Source: Bacteroidetes bacterium 41-46
Lineage (GTDB): Bacteria; Bacteroidota; Bacteroidia; Bacteroidales; UBA932
Direction: 5' to 3'
Assembly (NCBI GenBank): GCA_001897515.1
Contig: MKTA01000019.1
Span: 165,726 to 229,725 of the forward strand
Length of the DNA: 64,000 nucleotides
Below, piece by piece: positions 36,420 through 45,488 of this stretch. Positions within the stretch are counted from its first letter, which is position 1, and each line of letters opens with the position of its first letter. The notes under the pieces are model-generated. The model ran no database searches and had not been told where the DNA came from. It saw nothing but the letters and a program-made list of their open reading frames with translations. The translations under genes were made by a program, and so were the position numbers.

Positions 36420-37567
36420 ATATCCCCTTTGTAGATTTTAATCGCCTCTTTAAGTCTCTCCCAGTAACCGTCAGTTCTGTCAACCAGTTCCAGTGAGAAA
36501 AGGCAGATACCCTTTGAACCGCCATTTTTTGCGTAGTTAAAGAACTCATTTATTCTCTCCTTTGGGACATGCCCCACAAAGAGTCCTGAGGTGAGGATTG
36601 CTTTGCTTCCGGTGCTCCTTAGAGCCTCAACACCCTCTCTTGTTGCCCTCTCTATATCCTGGTCCTCCCAGTCATAAAACTTATGATATATCATAGGGAA
36701 AAGAATGTCAACATTCTTGAAGTTTGCCCAGTCCTGTCTAACCAACTTCTTAGACTCTTCCGGAGACGCAAAGACAGCTGCAGAGGAGGTTTTTCCGTGC
36801 GCCTTAATCTCTTTTGCAACTTCACTTGCCATTTTAGCCAAAGCATCCCATCTAAACTGCATCCACTTCTCATCTGCAGTAGGATCTTCAATATCCATTG
36901 GGTCAACTCCGCTCCTCTCTTTAAACTGTTTTCTGCATTCATCACAATAACAGAAGTCCCACAGAGGATAAACTCTGTCCTGAACAACATTTCTGGATTT
37001 ATGGAGTCCGTATGGTAAGATAGCATCGGGATATCTTATGAAATCCAGATGAATCCCCGCAAGCCCATCAATTTCTGCAAGCTCGGAAACCCTGTCCTTA
37101 AGGTACTCCGTTGCCTCCGGCCTTGACGGGCAGAGCCATCGGTAATGCTCCCTGTTATATAGCTTAATATCCAAACAAGATTCACCCTGTGCGTTCACCT
37201 GGTACCAGTCCGGATGGGCGTTTCTAAGGCTCATCTCAGTCCTGTTGGTAGTCCAGATCCAGGCGTGGAGCTCAATATTATACTTCTGAGAATATTGAAG
37301 GGCGGTTTTGACAATATAAATTGCCGCACTGTCCCTGAATGATGCAGAGTCGCCAATAACCTCCGGATAGCCACCGTGACACTCAAGGATAATAGCGTCT
37401 ATCCCCGCATCTGATGCATTTTTAAAATAGTGCTCCCAATTCTCGGGAGTCATTGTGGTTTTGCCGGACATCCATGCCCATACTTTTCGCTCGTTGCCAT
37501 GTTGCCTACTGCAAGACAGTATGATTGAAGAGATTAGCAAAACAGAGAGTATTATGGAGTTTTTCAT
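36416..37567 (-). CDS. GHL10 (DUF187) family glycosidase-like lipoprotein
   Basis: About 383 residues from the ATG at 37567 (an ATG at 37588 adds seven residues before the signal). The lipoprotein signal ends at SIILSC. The barrel shows KVWAWMSG, IILECHGGYPEVI, HAWIWTTNRTEM, the catalytic-region GIHLDFIRYPD and MIYHKFYDWED, all typical of family-10-like glycosyl hydrolases. A CYCDECRKQF segment could bind a metal. The substrate is unknown. Confidence 0.85.
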   Translation of the reverse strand: MKNSIILSVLLISSIILSCSRQHGNERKVWAWMSGKTTMTPENWEHYFKNASDAGIDAIILECHGGYPEVIGDSASFRDSAAIYIVKTALQYSQKYNIELHAWIWTTNRTEMSLRNAHPDWYQVNAQGESCLDIKLYNREHYRWLCPSRPEATEYLKDRVSELAEIDGLAGIHLDFIRYPDAILPYGLHKSRNVVQDRVYPLWDFCYCDECRKQFKERSGVDPMDIEDPTADEKWMQFRWDALAKMASEVAKEIKAHGKTSSAAVFASPEESKKLVRQDWANFKNVDILFPMIYHKFYDWEDQDIERATREGVEALRSTGSKAILTSGLFVGHVPKERINEFFNYAKNGGSKGICLFSLELVDRTDGYWERLKEAIKIYKGDI

Positions 37568-37631
37568 ATCCAAAATTAATAAATCCATAATTAAAACCTG
37601 AACAAAAAAGGGTATATAGCGTTAGATACAT

Positions 37632-38375
37632 ATGATGGCACACACAAAAACAGGTCCGGCGGGAGACTCATTTAAATGCGAAGCAAACGGGCTTAAAGAG
37701 CTCGCTAAAGCAGATGTTTTACCTGTTGCCAGGGTTATATCATACGGGCCAAACTTTATTACCACAGAATATATTGCCTCAACCAGACCATCTGAAGATT
37801 TCTTTAATAAGTTTGGCAAAGGGCTGGCCCAACTGCACAAATACAAACAGCCTGAATACGGATTTTATGAAAACAATTTCATTGGAGCAACACCTCAGCT
37901 AAATATCCCTTCAGAGGGAGAAAAACACAACTGGGCCCAGTTCTTTTTCAATAAAAGGCTGTTACCTCAATATCTTCTACTGGAAGATAGTGAAAAGGTT
38001 ACAGAGAGGATAAAAATTGGATTTGCAAAACTTGAAAGAGAGATAGATTCATTATTAAGCGGTGCCGAGAGTGAAGGCGCATCACTTTTACACGGAGATC
38101 TGTGGTCTGGAAATTACATTTGCAACACACGAGACCAGGCTGTTCTTATTGACCCTGCTGTTTACTACGGGCACAGAGAGGCAGACCTTGCAATGACAAG
38201 GCTTTTTGGATACTTCCCTCCGGATTTTTACAGTGCATATAACAGTGAATACCCCCTTATGGATGGATGGCAAGAGCGAGAAAAGATATACCAACTCTAC
38301 CATCTTATGAATCACCTTAATCTTTTTGGAAAATCATATCTTGGAGAGGTAGAGAGGTTGATTACTTCAATCTAA
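37632..38375 (+). CDS. Fructosamine-kinase-family protein, N-terminally short
   Basis: A 247-residue protein. The C-lobe is complete: catalytic loop LLHGDLWSGN, metal motif LIDPAVYYGHREADLAM and YQLYHLMNHLNLFG. The N-lobe lacks about 40 residues that normally carry the glycine-rich loop and the ATP-binding Lys; the protein starts at the FKCEANGLKEL helix. An in-frame TAG lies at 37623-37625, and no frame upstream encodes the missing part. It may be a decayed gene or a non-kinase remnant. The full family phosphorylates fructosamines for deglycation. Confidence 0.75.
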   Translation: MMAHTKTGPAGDSFKCEANGLKELAKADVLPVARVISYGPNFITTEYIASTRPSEDFFNKFGKGLAQLHKYKQPEYGFYENNFIGATPQLNIPSEGEKHNWAQFFFNKRLLPQYLLLEDSEKVTERIKIGFAKLEREIDSLLSGAESEGASLLHGDLWSGNYICNTRDQAVLIDPAVYYGHREADLAMTRLFGYFPPDFYSAYNSEYPLMDGWQEREKIYQLYHLMNHLNLFGKSYLGEVERLITSI

Positions 38376-38415
38376 AGCTTAAGCCACTTTTCATCAATAA
38401 TTGTATATTTGTCAT

Positions 38416-39093
38416 ATGAAAAGAGTATTGGAATTTCTTAATAATCTTCAGCAAAACAACTACAGAGAGTGGTTTGAGGATAATAAATCTGAGTATAAAG
38501 AGGCGCAAGCAATTTTTAACGAAACAGTAAACAAGCTAATTGTAGCAATTTCATCTTTTGACCCGGCAATAGCAAAACTTACAGCAAAGGATTGCACATT
38601 CCGGATATACAGAGATGTAAGATTTTCAAAAGACAAGAACCCATACAAAACACATATGGGTGCCTTTATCTCTCCATACGGAAGGGGCAGTGGCTATTCA
38701 GGATACTATTTTCATGTTGAGGCAGAAGGTGCAAACTATATCGGCGGACACATACTCAGTACGGGAGTTTACCGGCCAGAACCGTCTGCATTAAAAAGCA
38801 TACGCGAAGAGATATTCCTAAATGGCGAGCGATTTGAGGATACAATTGCAAAAGCAAAAGACTTTCAACTTGAGACCGGCGAGGCACTAAAAAGGGTACC
38901 CGGCAGATACCCCTCTGATTACAAATATGCAGACTATCTTAAACTGAAAAATTACTTTCTTACCAGATACGTTGACGACAGCTGGATGACCTCGCCTGAC
39001 CTGATTGAGAGATCTGTTCAAGAGTACAGAACCACAAAAGAGTTCCACGATATGCTCAACAAAGCAATCAGCTACGCTTTTGAAAAGAGATAA
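38416..39093 (+). CDS. DUF2461 family protein
   Basis: About 225 residues from the ATG at 38416 (a TTG at 38401 is less likely). The DUF2461 / TIGR02453 pattern is clear: FLNNLQQNNYREWFEDNKSEY, TFRIYRDVRFSKDKNPYKTHMGAFISP, GYYFHVEAEG and GGHILSTGVYRPE. No function is known. A -7-like TATATTTG sits at 38404-38411, directly before the ATG, which would give a nearly leaderless mRNA. Confidence 0.9.
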   Translation: MKRVLEFLNNLQQNNYREWFEDNKSEYKEAQAIFNETVNKLIVAISSFDPAIAKLTAKDCTFRIYRDVRFSKDKNPYKTHMGAFISPYGRGSGYSGYYFHVEAEGANYIGGHILSTGVYRPEPSALKSIREEIFLNGERFEDTIAKAKDFQLETGEALKRVPGRYPSDYKYADYLKLKNYFLTRYVDDSWMTSPDLIERSVQEYRTTKEFHDMLNKAISYAFEKR

Positions 39094-39109
39094 GTTCCGC
39101 TTTACTTAA

Positions 39110-39928
39110 TCAATTTCTGTATAGCTCTATAAGCTTATCCTTTGTCTCAGCTAAGTGACCCGCACCCATTACAACAAATACTCTTTTATACTCATTTTTA
39201 GACTTCTCTAGTAAGTTCAGAAGATGAATATTTCTAAACGAGGTTATATCAAGGTATATATTCTGAAACATCTTATTGTCTCTTTGGTTACTTGCGTATT
39301 CCCTGTACATTTTTGATCCCTCCCAATTGGTTGAATCAATTTTTTTAGAAATGTTTGAATTGACAACCTCCAGTAACCTGTCAAATCCTATAAGAGTTGA
39401 ATCTATTACTAGTCCATCTTTAATAAGGTCATTCGTCATACTCTTCATAATCTGTTCTAAAGAGAGTTTCCTTATATTTCCCGTTAACTGGATAGATCCA
39501 ATTTGTCTTACAATATAAAATGCTAGAATATTTTCAGGACTATATTTTGACTGGAGATAGCGCAGCTGATCTTTAAAAGAGGGCTCAATGTCTCTAACTA
39601 AAATACCTTTGCTTTTTGCATAAAATGAAGCAAATGAAGACTCTCCAGCCTTTATTGCATCAGCTTTTGTTGTGTCTCTCCTCCTGTTAGCACCTCCCTC
39701 AACAAAAACAACATCCGGGTAGAATTCATCTATCTTTAACTCAATCTCCTTAAAAATTGGATTTTCTGCAGATTCGGAGTGTATAGTATAAAACCAGAAC
39801 AGCGATCTCTCACCGTCACTAAGTATTAAATGTTTGTTACGGTGTTCATATTTAACATCTTTATCGGCACATACTCCATTTATATGAAAAAGAGCAAAGA
39901 ACACAGAAAAGAATACAAAAGTCCTCAT
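39110..39928 (-). CDS. TraB/GumN (TIKI)-like secreted protein
   Basis: A 272-residue protein with a signal peptide (about 1-21). The erythromycin-esterase/TIKI-related layout shows VVFVEGGANRR near the start and VFVVMGAGHLAETKD near the end, the usual position of the GxxH motif. The early GxxH of active TIKI proteases is less clear (YTIHSES). Protease activity is therefore uncertain. It is downstream of guaC but separated by a terminator-like hairpin. Confidence 0.65.
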   Translation of the reverse strand: MRTFVFFSVFFALFHINGVCADKDVKYEHRNKHLILSDGERSLFWFYTIHSESAENPIFKEIELKIDEFYPDVVFVEGGANRRRDTTKADAIKAGESSFASFYAKSKGILVRDIEPSFKDQLRYLQSKYSPENILAFYIVRQIGSIQLTGNIRKLSLEQIMKSMTNDLIKDGLVIDSTLIGFDRLLEVVNSNISKKIDSTNWEGSKMYREYASNQRDNKMFQNIYLDITSFRNIHLLNLLEKSKNEYKRVFVVMGAGHLAETKDKLIELYRN

Positions 39929-39995
39929 ATATAAATCAATTAATTACTATAATCCGTCATAAAAATAAGGGTGTATAAATTTAAATAAAAGAAAG

Positions 39996-40022
39996 ATGGG
40001 TGAAGCTGAATACTTCACCCAT
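39996..40022 (-). terminator. Terminator-like hairpin after guaC
   Basis: A perfect 10-base-pair stem, ATGGGTGAAG (39996-40005) / CTTCACCCAT (40013-40022), with a 7-base loop. Read on the minus strand it is followed by CTTTCTTTTATTT. It lies 63 bases after the guaC stop and before the TraB-like gene. The rest of this 156-base gap is AT-rich with no other feature seen. Confidence 0.65.
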
Positions 40023-40084
40023 GAACGAGATACATCCGACCCTACTCTGGCCATATTGACATTTATCCTTAATATTTATAATTG

Positions 40085-41128
40085 TCACCCCTTTGAGTAT
40101 ACCTGATTCTCCTGCTCCTCAACCCTGATAAATGTTGTGCGCTTTGAAAGTTCCTTAAGCTGAGATGCTCCTACATATGTACATGTACTTCTTACACCTC
40201 CCAAAATATCAAGAACCGTTTCATCAACTTTTCCTCTGTAAGGAACAGTAACGGTCTTTCCCTCGCTGGCCCGATATTCGGCTACACCCCCGGAGTGCTT
40301 TTTCATTGCCGTTGCCGAACTCATACCGTAGAATATTTTAACCTTCTCACCGTTCTTCTCCTCAATCTCTCCGCCACTCTCGTCGTGACCGGCAAACATA
40401 CCGCCGAGCATCACAAAATCTGCCCCTGCCCCAAATGCCTTTGCCACATCTCCCGGTGTTGAGCATCCGCCATCACTGATTATAAGGCCACCCAGACCGT
40501 GGGCAGCATCAGCACACTCAATAATTGCAGAGAGCTGGGGATAACCCACTCCTGTTTTTACCCTTGTTGTGCAAACAGATCCCGGGCCAATACCCACTTT
40601 GATTATATCAGCACCGGAAAGTAGCAACTCCTCAACCATCTCGCCGGTAACAACGTTTCCGGCAATAATAACTTTATCAACAAATTGCTTCCTAACCTTT
40701 TTCAGGAATGCAACAAAGTGCTCAGAGTAACCATTTGCAACATCAATGCAGATAAACCTTAACTGAGGGTTTTCATTAACCACATTTACAAGTTTATCAA
40801 AGTCAACACTTGAAGTTCCTGTACTTACAGCGATAAAATTCTCAATTCCTGCCGGAGCTTTAGTCATAAACTCCCGCCACTCCTGCAGAGAGTAGTGTTT
40901 ATGGATAGCAGTAAACATTTTGTGTTTAAATAGGGCAAGTGCCATCTCAAAAGTACCCACAGTATCCATATTTGCAGCCATCACAGGCACCCCTGTCCAT
41001 TCGGTCTTAGCATGAAGCAGTCTGAAGGTCCTCTCAAGCTTCACCTGAGAGCGGCTCTTAAGAGTTGATCTTTTAGGACGGAACATCACATCCTTGAACC
41101 CCAGTTTTATGTCGTATTCAATTCTCAT
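40085..41128 (-). CDS. guaC: GMP reductase
   Basis: A 347-residue enzyme that converts GMP to IMP with NADPH. Catalytic Cys186 is in [17 protein letters not shown], the same position as in E. coli GuaC. The [32 protein letters not shown] loop and the absence of CBS domains separate it from IMP dehydrogenase. It is probably transcribed alone, with a hairpin terminator downstream. Confidence 0.95.
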   Translation of the reverse strand: MRIEYDIKLGFKDVMFRPKRSTLKSRSQVKLERTFRLLHAKTEWTGVPVMAANMDTVGTFEMALALFKHKMFTAIHKHYSLQEWREFMTKAPAGIENFIAVSTGTSSVDFDKLVNVVNENPQLRFICIDVANGYSEHFVAFLKKVRKQFVDKVIIAGNVVTGEMVEELLLSGADIIKVGIGPGSVCTTRVKTGVGYPQLSAIIECADAAHGLGGLIISDGGCSTPGDVAKAFGAGADFVMLGGMFAGHDESGGEIEEKNGEKVKIFYGMSSATAMKKHSGGVAEYRASEGKTVTVPYRGKVDETVLDILGGVRSTCTYVGASQLKELSKRTTFIRVEEQENQVYSKG

Positions 41129-41199
41129 TATGCAATATTTTTCTCAATTATAATTTATAACCAGTGACAATTTATTACCCCTAACAATTAAGCTGTTGC

Positions 41200-41757
41200 T
41201 CAGAACCCTAGTTTAGTCTCAATAGGCGCCAGTGCCTCAATTGCCAGCTCTGCAAACTCATCCAGAGGGATCCCCAGCTTTTCGCACTCAAGAATATTCT
41301 CCCTGTGAACAGATGCCGCAAACAGCTTCTCCTTCATCCTCTTCACAACCGACTTTGTTTTTACGCTTGATATCTTTTTGTCCGGATATACAAGAGCCAC
41401 CGCAAAAATTAGCCCGGTAATAGTCTCACCGGCAGCCAAAGCGTGATGGAATTTCTCACTCCTCAGCCTTCCGGTAGCCTTTTCATTATGCAGCAGAATA
41501 GCCTCGATCGCATCCTCCGGAAAATCCTCATTCCTCAACATCTGCGCAGATACATTTCCATGTTTCAATGAATCCCCGTTAGTAATCTCAACATCAAGAT
41601 CGTGCATTAGCCCGGCCATCCCCCATTTCTCCACATCCTCCCCCAGCCTTGTTGCCAACGCCCTCATCACCGCCTCAGACGCAAGGCAATGTGCAATCAT
41701 TTTAGGATTAAAGATATGTGCTTTCAGAAGATCAATGTAGTATTCTCTGGTTTTCAT
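41200..41757 (-). CDS. HD-domain phosphohydrolase
   Basis: A 185-residue protein of the HDIG type. Metal-binding residues are visible in the order His (KMIAHCLASEAVM), HD (LMHDLDVE), and later HNEKATG. No second domain is present. The family includes nucleotidases and phosphodiesterases; the substrate is not predictable. It lies downstream of the GC-rich repeat region. Confidence 0.88.
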   Translation of the reverse strand: MKTREYYIDLLKAHIFNPKMIAHCLASEAVMRALATRLGEDVEKWGMAGLMHDLDVEITNGDSLKHGNVSAQMLRNEDFPEDAIEAILLHNEKATGRLRSEKFHHALAAGETITGLIFAVALVYPDKKISSVKTKSVVKRMKEKLFAASVHRENILECEKLGIPLDEFAELAIEALAPIETKLGF

Positions 41758-41816
41758 TTCACTATAATTAGGGGAACGAAGTTAGAAAAAAACACAAAAC
41801 TCCACCACCCCAGCCG

Positions 41817-42047
41817 CAGCCGTAACCTAGGGGTCAGCCGCAACCCAGAGGTCAGCCGCAACCCAGAGGTCAGCCGTAACCCCAGCCGCTACCCCAGGGG
41901 TAAAGTGTCAAACACCAGATAATAAACATCTTACAAAAAATAGTTAGTTTAAACAAAATACTAATTATCAATTGTTTGACACTTTACCCCTGGGGTAGCG
42001 GCTGGGGTTGCGACTGGGGTAGCGGCTGGGGTTGCGGCTGGGGCGTT
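41817..42047. repeat. GC-rich tandem repeats in a long inverted repeat
   Basis: Two arms of 37 bases (41878-41914 and 41973-42009) are perfect inverted copies around a 58-base AT-rich centre. Outward of the left arm are about three 18-base units like GTCAGCCGCAACCCAGAG (41833-41885). In and outward of the right arm are four 12-base units like GGTTGCGGCTGG (about 41994-42044). The unit sequences are related on opposite strands. The right arm encodes the C-terminal tail of the MarR protein. No transposase gene or flanking duplication was seen. Confidence 0.85.
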
Positions 42048-42510
42048 GGCCTGCCAGCAGCTTCAGCAAAGTACTGCGGAAGGCGATAACCTCGGCCTCG
42101 GTAATATTACTGCCGCTGAAGGAGGCGACTATCTTTTCGGGGATGGAGAGGGCTCTCTCTTTCAGGGCAGTCCCCTCCCGGGTGAGGGAGACGATAACGC
42201 TGCGTTCGTCCGATTCAGAGCGGCGTCTGTTTACGATACCCTTTTGCTCAAGGCGTTTGAGCAATGGTGTTACTGTGTTTGATTCAAGCAGTAGTTTGTT
42301 GCAAATCTCCGTTACCGGCATCTCTTTGTGCTGCCAGAGAACCAGCAGCACAAGATATTGCGGATAGGTAAGACCCAACTCATCAAGGAGCGGGGTGTAG
42401 ATTTGAGTGGTCAATCTGGAGGCTGCATATAAAGGAAAACATAGCTGATTCTCCAGATATAACATCTCACTTTTATCTTTCATAATTTTCTGTGGTTTTG
42501 ACTCGAACAT
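41968..42510 (-). CDS. OhrR-type MarR-family regulator with a repeat-encoded tail
   Basis: A 180-residue regulator. The redox-sensing Cys24 is in NQLCFPLYAASR, matching the reactive Cys of OhrR. The winged helix is at about 60-130 (MPVTEICNKLLLESNTVTPLLKRLEQKG). The family core ends near LLKLLAG (residue about 154); the last 26 residues (SRNPSRYP-type repeats) are encoded by the GC-rich inverted repeat and are not part of the family. The start overlaps the glutathione peroxidase stop as TAATG; an ATG at 42483 is an alternative. Confidence 0.9.
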   Translation of the reverse strand: MFESKPQKIMKDKSEMLYLENQLCFPLYAASRLTTQIYTPLLDELGLTYPQYLVLLVLWQHKEMPVTEICNKLLLESNTVTPLLKRLEQKGIVNRRRSESDERSVIVSLTREGTALKERALSIPEKIVASFSGSNITEAEVIAFRSTLLKLLAGQRPSRNPSRYPSRNPSRYPRGKVSNN

Positions 42511-42989
42511 TAAAGTATCTTCTCCAGGAACGACTCCATTTTCTCAGGTTTGGTAAATGGCGAGAACCTCTTAACCGGTTTGCCGTTTTTGTCAATCACA
42601 AACTTATTAAAATTCCATTTGATTTTGCTTCCAAATATGCTGCCCAGCTTAGATTTCAGATATACAAACAGCGGATCGGCAGTAGGGCCGTTCACATCCA
42701 CCTTTGCAAACATAGGGAAGGTAACCCCATAGTTCAGCTGACAAAACTCCTGAATATCACTTGCGCTGCCCGGTTCCTGGTTAGCAAATTGGTTACACGG
42801 AAAGCCGAGAATCACCAGCCCCCTATCCTTATACTTCTGATAGAGCTTCTCCAGACCATCAAACTGCGGAGTAAGCCCACACTTACTTGCAGTATTAACC
42901 ACAATCACCGTTTTACCCCTATAGTCTGCCATTGAGACCCTTTTCTCCTGAAGCGTAAGCACTTCTAAATCGTAAAAATTTTTATTCAT
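42510..42989 (-). CDS. Glutathione peroxidase-family thiol peroxidase
   Basis: A 159-residue Cys-type GPx. Peroxidatic Cys37 is in NTASKCGLT, the second motif is GFPCNQFANQEPG, and WNFNKFVID completes the catalytic site. Such bacterial enzymes usually use thioredoxin and reduce organic hydroperoxides. It is translationally coupled to the OhrR-type regulator, suggesting peroxide-inducible expression. Confidence 0.94.
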   Translation of the reverse strand: MNKNFYDLEVLTLQEKRVSMADYRGKTVIVVNTASKCGLTPQFDGLEKLYQKYKDRGLVILGFPCNQFANQEPGSASDIQEFCQLNYGVTFPMFAKVDVNGPTADPLFVYLKSKLGSIFGSKIKWNFNKFVIDKNGKPVKRFSPFTKPEKMESFLEKIL

Positions 42990-43026
42990 AAAGATTTTTA
43001 TTTGTCTTTTTATCGTGATAGATTAT

Positions 43027-43038
43027 ATCGTTTACGAT
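43027..43038. promoter_or_regulatory. Candidate OhrR operator upstream of the peroxidase gene
   Basis: ATCGT-TT-ACGAT is a palindrome with 5-base arms 38 bases upstream of the glutathione peroxidase ATG. A further ATCGT half-site lies at 43012-43016. The location fits autoregulation by the MarR protein; the assignment is inferred. Confidence 0.45.
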
Positions 43039-43115
43039 GCAAATATGGAAAAAAGATTTAGAAAAACAAAATTTAAGGTGGTCTCTAGCCGTTCTCACGC
43101 CTCAGAGACTTGACT

Positions 43116-45488
43116 CTATAAAACAGCAATAAGCTCCCCCACCACCTGATAGTTATCGTCATCAGAGAGGATGATTGGATCATAATCCCTATTTAAGGGT
43201 ATAAGTACAATCTTTTCGTGGATCCATTCGCCGGTATCTTGGTCGTAGGTCTTTTCGCTTGTATATTTCTTGATTGTGAAATGACCGCTGTGATCCGGGT
43301 CAAACAGTGAGTGATGCTGGACAAGGACAATTTTATTGTTTCTTGAACCAACAACATTAGCGCGGAAAACGCAGAGACTTCCGTCTGCAATCCTTGGTTC
43401 CATAGATTTTCCGGAGGCCCTAACCACAAACATATTCTTATTCAGCTTTCCCAAGCCATCTGCTCTCACCCAGCCGGAAATCTGCGCCTCCTCCCCTTCT
43501 CCGAACTTCCCGCAAGCCGCTTTAATTGTATAAAAAGGGAGAAAATCAATAAATTTTGCACTGTCAATAACATCAGGCTCAATACGTAGCTTCTTGTCAA
43601 TTATCTCTTCCTGAACAGGTTTTTCTGCCGAAATCTCCATCTGCATCCTGAAGTGGTTTGCAAGAGGCTTGTCAGAGAAATAAACCCAGCAACCCTTCAT
43701 GCCTCTAGTCATCAGGGTTCTGTAAGTGTTTTTAATAATTCTGTCAGCTGTTTTAAGTGCCTCCTGAGGATTCTCTTTAAACATAGTGCGAATCCCCTTT
43801 AGCGACTGGTCCATTTTTGACCTTCTTTTAAAATCTGTGACTATGCTTCCATCTTCACACCTGATATCTGGACCAACAATAACACCAACATAATCCAGTT
43901 CCAGACCCTGACAGGTGTGAATGCAGCCAATCTCCGTTACAGAGTCTGGAGCAATAATCCAGTTGCTGCCGTCATTTTTCAGGTTCCAACGCATCTCAAA
44001 ATTATGTTCAGGTATTTTAACATCCATTGACAAAGGATTATTTGAACTTATCCAATCCCAACAATATCCTGCAACCATCCTGGATTTATTGTTAATCTTA
44101 TTCATTTTCTCTATCTCTCTTCTGAGCTCATTTGGGTCATCAAATATCCTGAAGTCAAATGTGTCTCCGGTGAGTTTTATATTTGCAGTGTTTGCAATTT
44201 GCAGAGTGTTGTCCAGCCACGAGAGATATCCATCCGATCCGTTGCATCTGAACTGCGACTCCAGCCTGAGTGTGGCTACCTGTGCACCAGACTTCTTTGC
44301 CAGATCTGTAATCTCTTTGCTTGTTCCAATATCCTTGATATGTACCCGCTGGTCGTTATCTATGAAGAAAATTGAAAACTTAGAGGCATTAATAATTTCA
44401 AGAATCTGGTTGTCTCCCATATTTTGAAACAACCCCGACTTTAGATTGAGTCTGTGAGCCTCATCCACAATCAGAGCATCAAACAAATCCGGCTGACAGT
44501 CAATAAAACTGCCGGAACCTCCAAAAAGATTGTTGATACTGCTGCTTTTTACTACCCCTCTAAGCTTTGTAGTATAGACAGCCCTTGGGGCAGCATTCTT
44601 TGATACATATTTAGCAACCATCCCCTCTTTGGTAAGATTTGCAAGAAGATTTATTGCCACAACACTCTTACCTGTACCCGGCCCCCCCTCAACAATCAGC
44701 ACTTGCTTTTTGCCGTTTTTGCTGGTTCTAGCCATTCTAACAGCCGACTCATAAACCAGTTTCTGGTCATCAATCATAATAAACTCGCTGTTACCCTTAA
44801 GCATTGAGCCGATAGCATCGGCGAGCTGCTTTGATGGTCTAAGCTTACCATTCTCAATCCGGTACATTATGTCCCTGTTGTCACCATATTTTACATATCT
44901 CTTGATGAAATTCCTCAGTTTTATTGCATCTGGTCTGAGAAATACAGGAGCCTTTTCAGTATAATATCTAAAGACCTCATTGGTGATAACATTGTCCGGA
45001 GAATAGTTGTGAAGATAAGCACAGGGAATTATATCTATTTTCTCATCCTGAATGGTTTGATTATAATCCATTAAAGTAGACGCATAAGACCAGGCCTGAT
45101 ACGATGGATGGACAGTATCTGTATATCCATGCTGAAACCTTGTTCTCACCAGATCCGGCATAGATGTCAGCTCTGCCTGACTCCACTGCTTTAACTCCAC
45201 TATTACCACCTTCTCCTTTCCCTCGCTGTCAAGGCCGGTAATTATAAAGTCTATTCTTTTGGATGTGAGCGGAATCTGAAACTCAATAGATATTCCTGCA
45301 TCATGAGCGATTTCTGGATCTTCAAGAACATTCTTCATCCTTAGCATAGAGTTAGCCCAAGACTGAACTTCATTTGGAGCCGCATTTCTGCCCAGAAAGC
45401 TCTTAAATGCCTTCTCTATCTTTATTTCAATTTCGTTATGAATAACGTCGTTAAGAAAATCCTGTTTAATTGCCTGGTAAACTATCAT
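43116..45488 (-). CDS. PD-(D/E)XK nuclease - DUF2075 helicase - S24 protease fusion
   Basis: A 790-residue protein with three parts. The N-terminal region (about 1-200) has a restriction-nuclease-like site, Asp80 (SKRIDFIITG) and E98-L-K100 (VVIVELKQW). The DUF2075 P-loop helicase core (about 245-640) has Walker A GGPGTGKS at 268-275 and DEAH at 342-345, followed by later helicase motifs (RLESQFRC, HTCQGLELDYVGV). The C-terminal LexA/UmuD-type S24 domain (about 650-790) has Ser695 in ASGKSMEP, Lys740 in FTIKKY, and Cys659-Gly660 as a possible self-cleavage site. It overlaps the MazG-like gene by 4 bases (ATGA). A nucleic-acid-processing defence or damage-response protein is a plausible inference. 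Confidence 0.87.
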   Translation of the reverse strand: MIVYQAIKQDFLNDVIHNEIEIKIEKAFKSFLGRNAAPNEVQSWANSMLRMKNVLEDPEIAHDAGISIEFQIPLTSKRIDFIITGLDSEGKEKVVIVELKQWSQAELTSMPDLVRTRFQHGYTDTVHPSYQAWSYASTLMDYNQTIQDEKIDIIPCAYLHNYSPDNVITNEVFRYYTEKAPVFLRPDAIKLRNFIKRYVKYGDNRDIMYRIENGKLRPSKQLADAIGSMLKGNSEFIMIDDQKLVYESAVRMARTSKNGKKQVLIVEGGPGTGKSVVAINLLANLTKEGMVAKYVSKNAAPRAVYTTKLRGVVKSSSINNLFGGSGSFIDCQPDLFDALIVDEAHRLNLKSGLFQNMGDNQILEIINASKFSIFFIDNDQRVHIKDIGTSKEITDLAKKSGAQVATLRLESQFRCNGSDGYLSWLDNTLQIANTANIKLTGDTFDFRIFDDPNELRREIEKMNKINNKSRMVAGYCWDWISSNNPLSMDVKIPEHNFEMRWNLKNDGSNWIIAPDSVTEIGCIHTCQGLELDYVGVIVGPDIRCEDGSIVTDFKRRSKMDQSLKGIRTMFKENPQEALKTADRIIKNTYRTLMTRGMKGCWVYFSDKPLANHFRMQMEISAEKPVQEEIIDKKLRIEPDVIDSAKFIDFLPFYTIKAACGKFGEGEEAQISGWVRADGLGKLNKNMFVVRASGKSMEPRIADGSLCVFRANVVGSRNNKIVLVQHHSLFDPDHSGHFTIKKYTSEKTYDQDTGEWIHEKIVLIPLNRDYDPIILSDDDNYQVVGELIAVL

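Noticed and set aside
41817-41890. Tandem repeats as a CRISPR array
   Set aside because: Units are 12-18 bases with no unique spacers and no cas genes nearby; they are simple tandem repeats inside an inverted repeat.
41689-41922. Plus-strand reading frame across the repeat
   Set aside because: It is antisense to the HD-domain gene start and then reads only through the tandem repeats, so it is most likely non-coding.
43116-43524. S24 domain as a sign of a prophage repressor
   Set aside because: The domain is the C-terminus of a nuclease-helicase, has no helix-turn-helix, and no phage structural or integrase genes are nearby.
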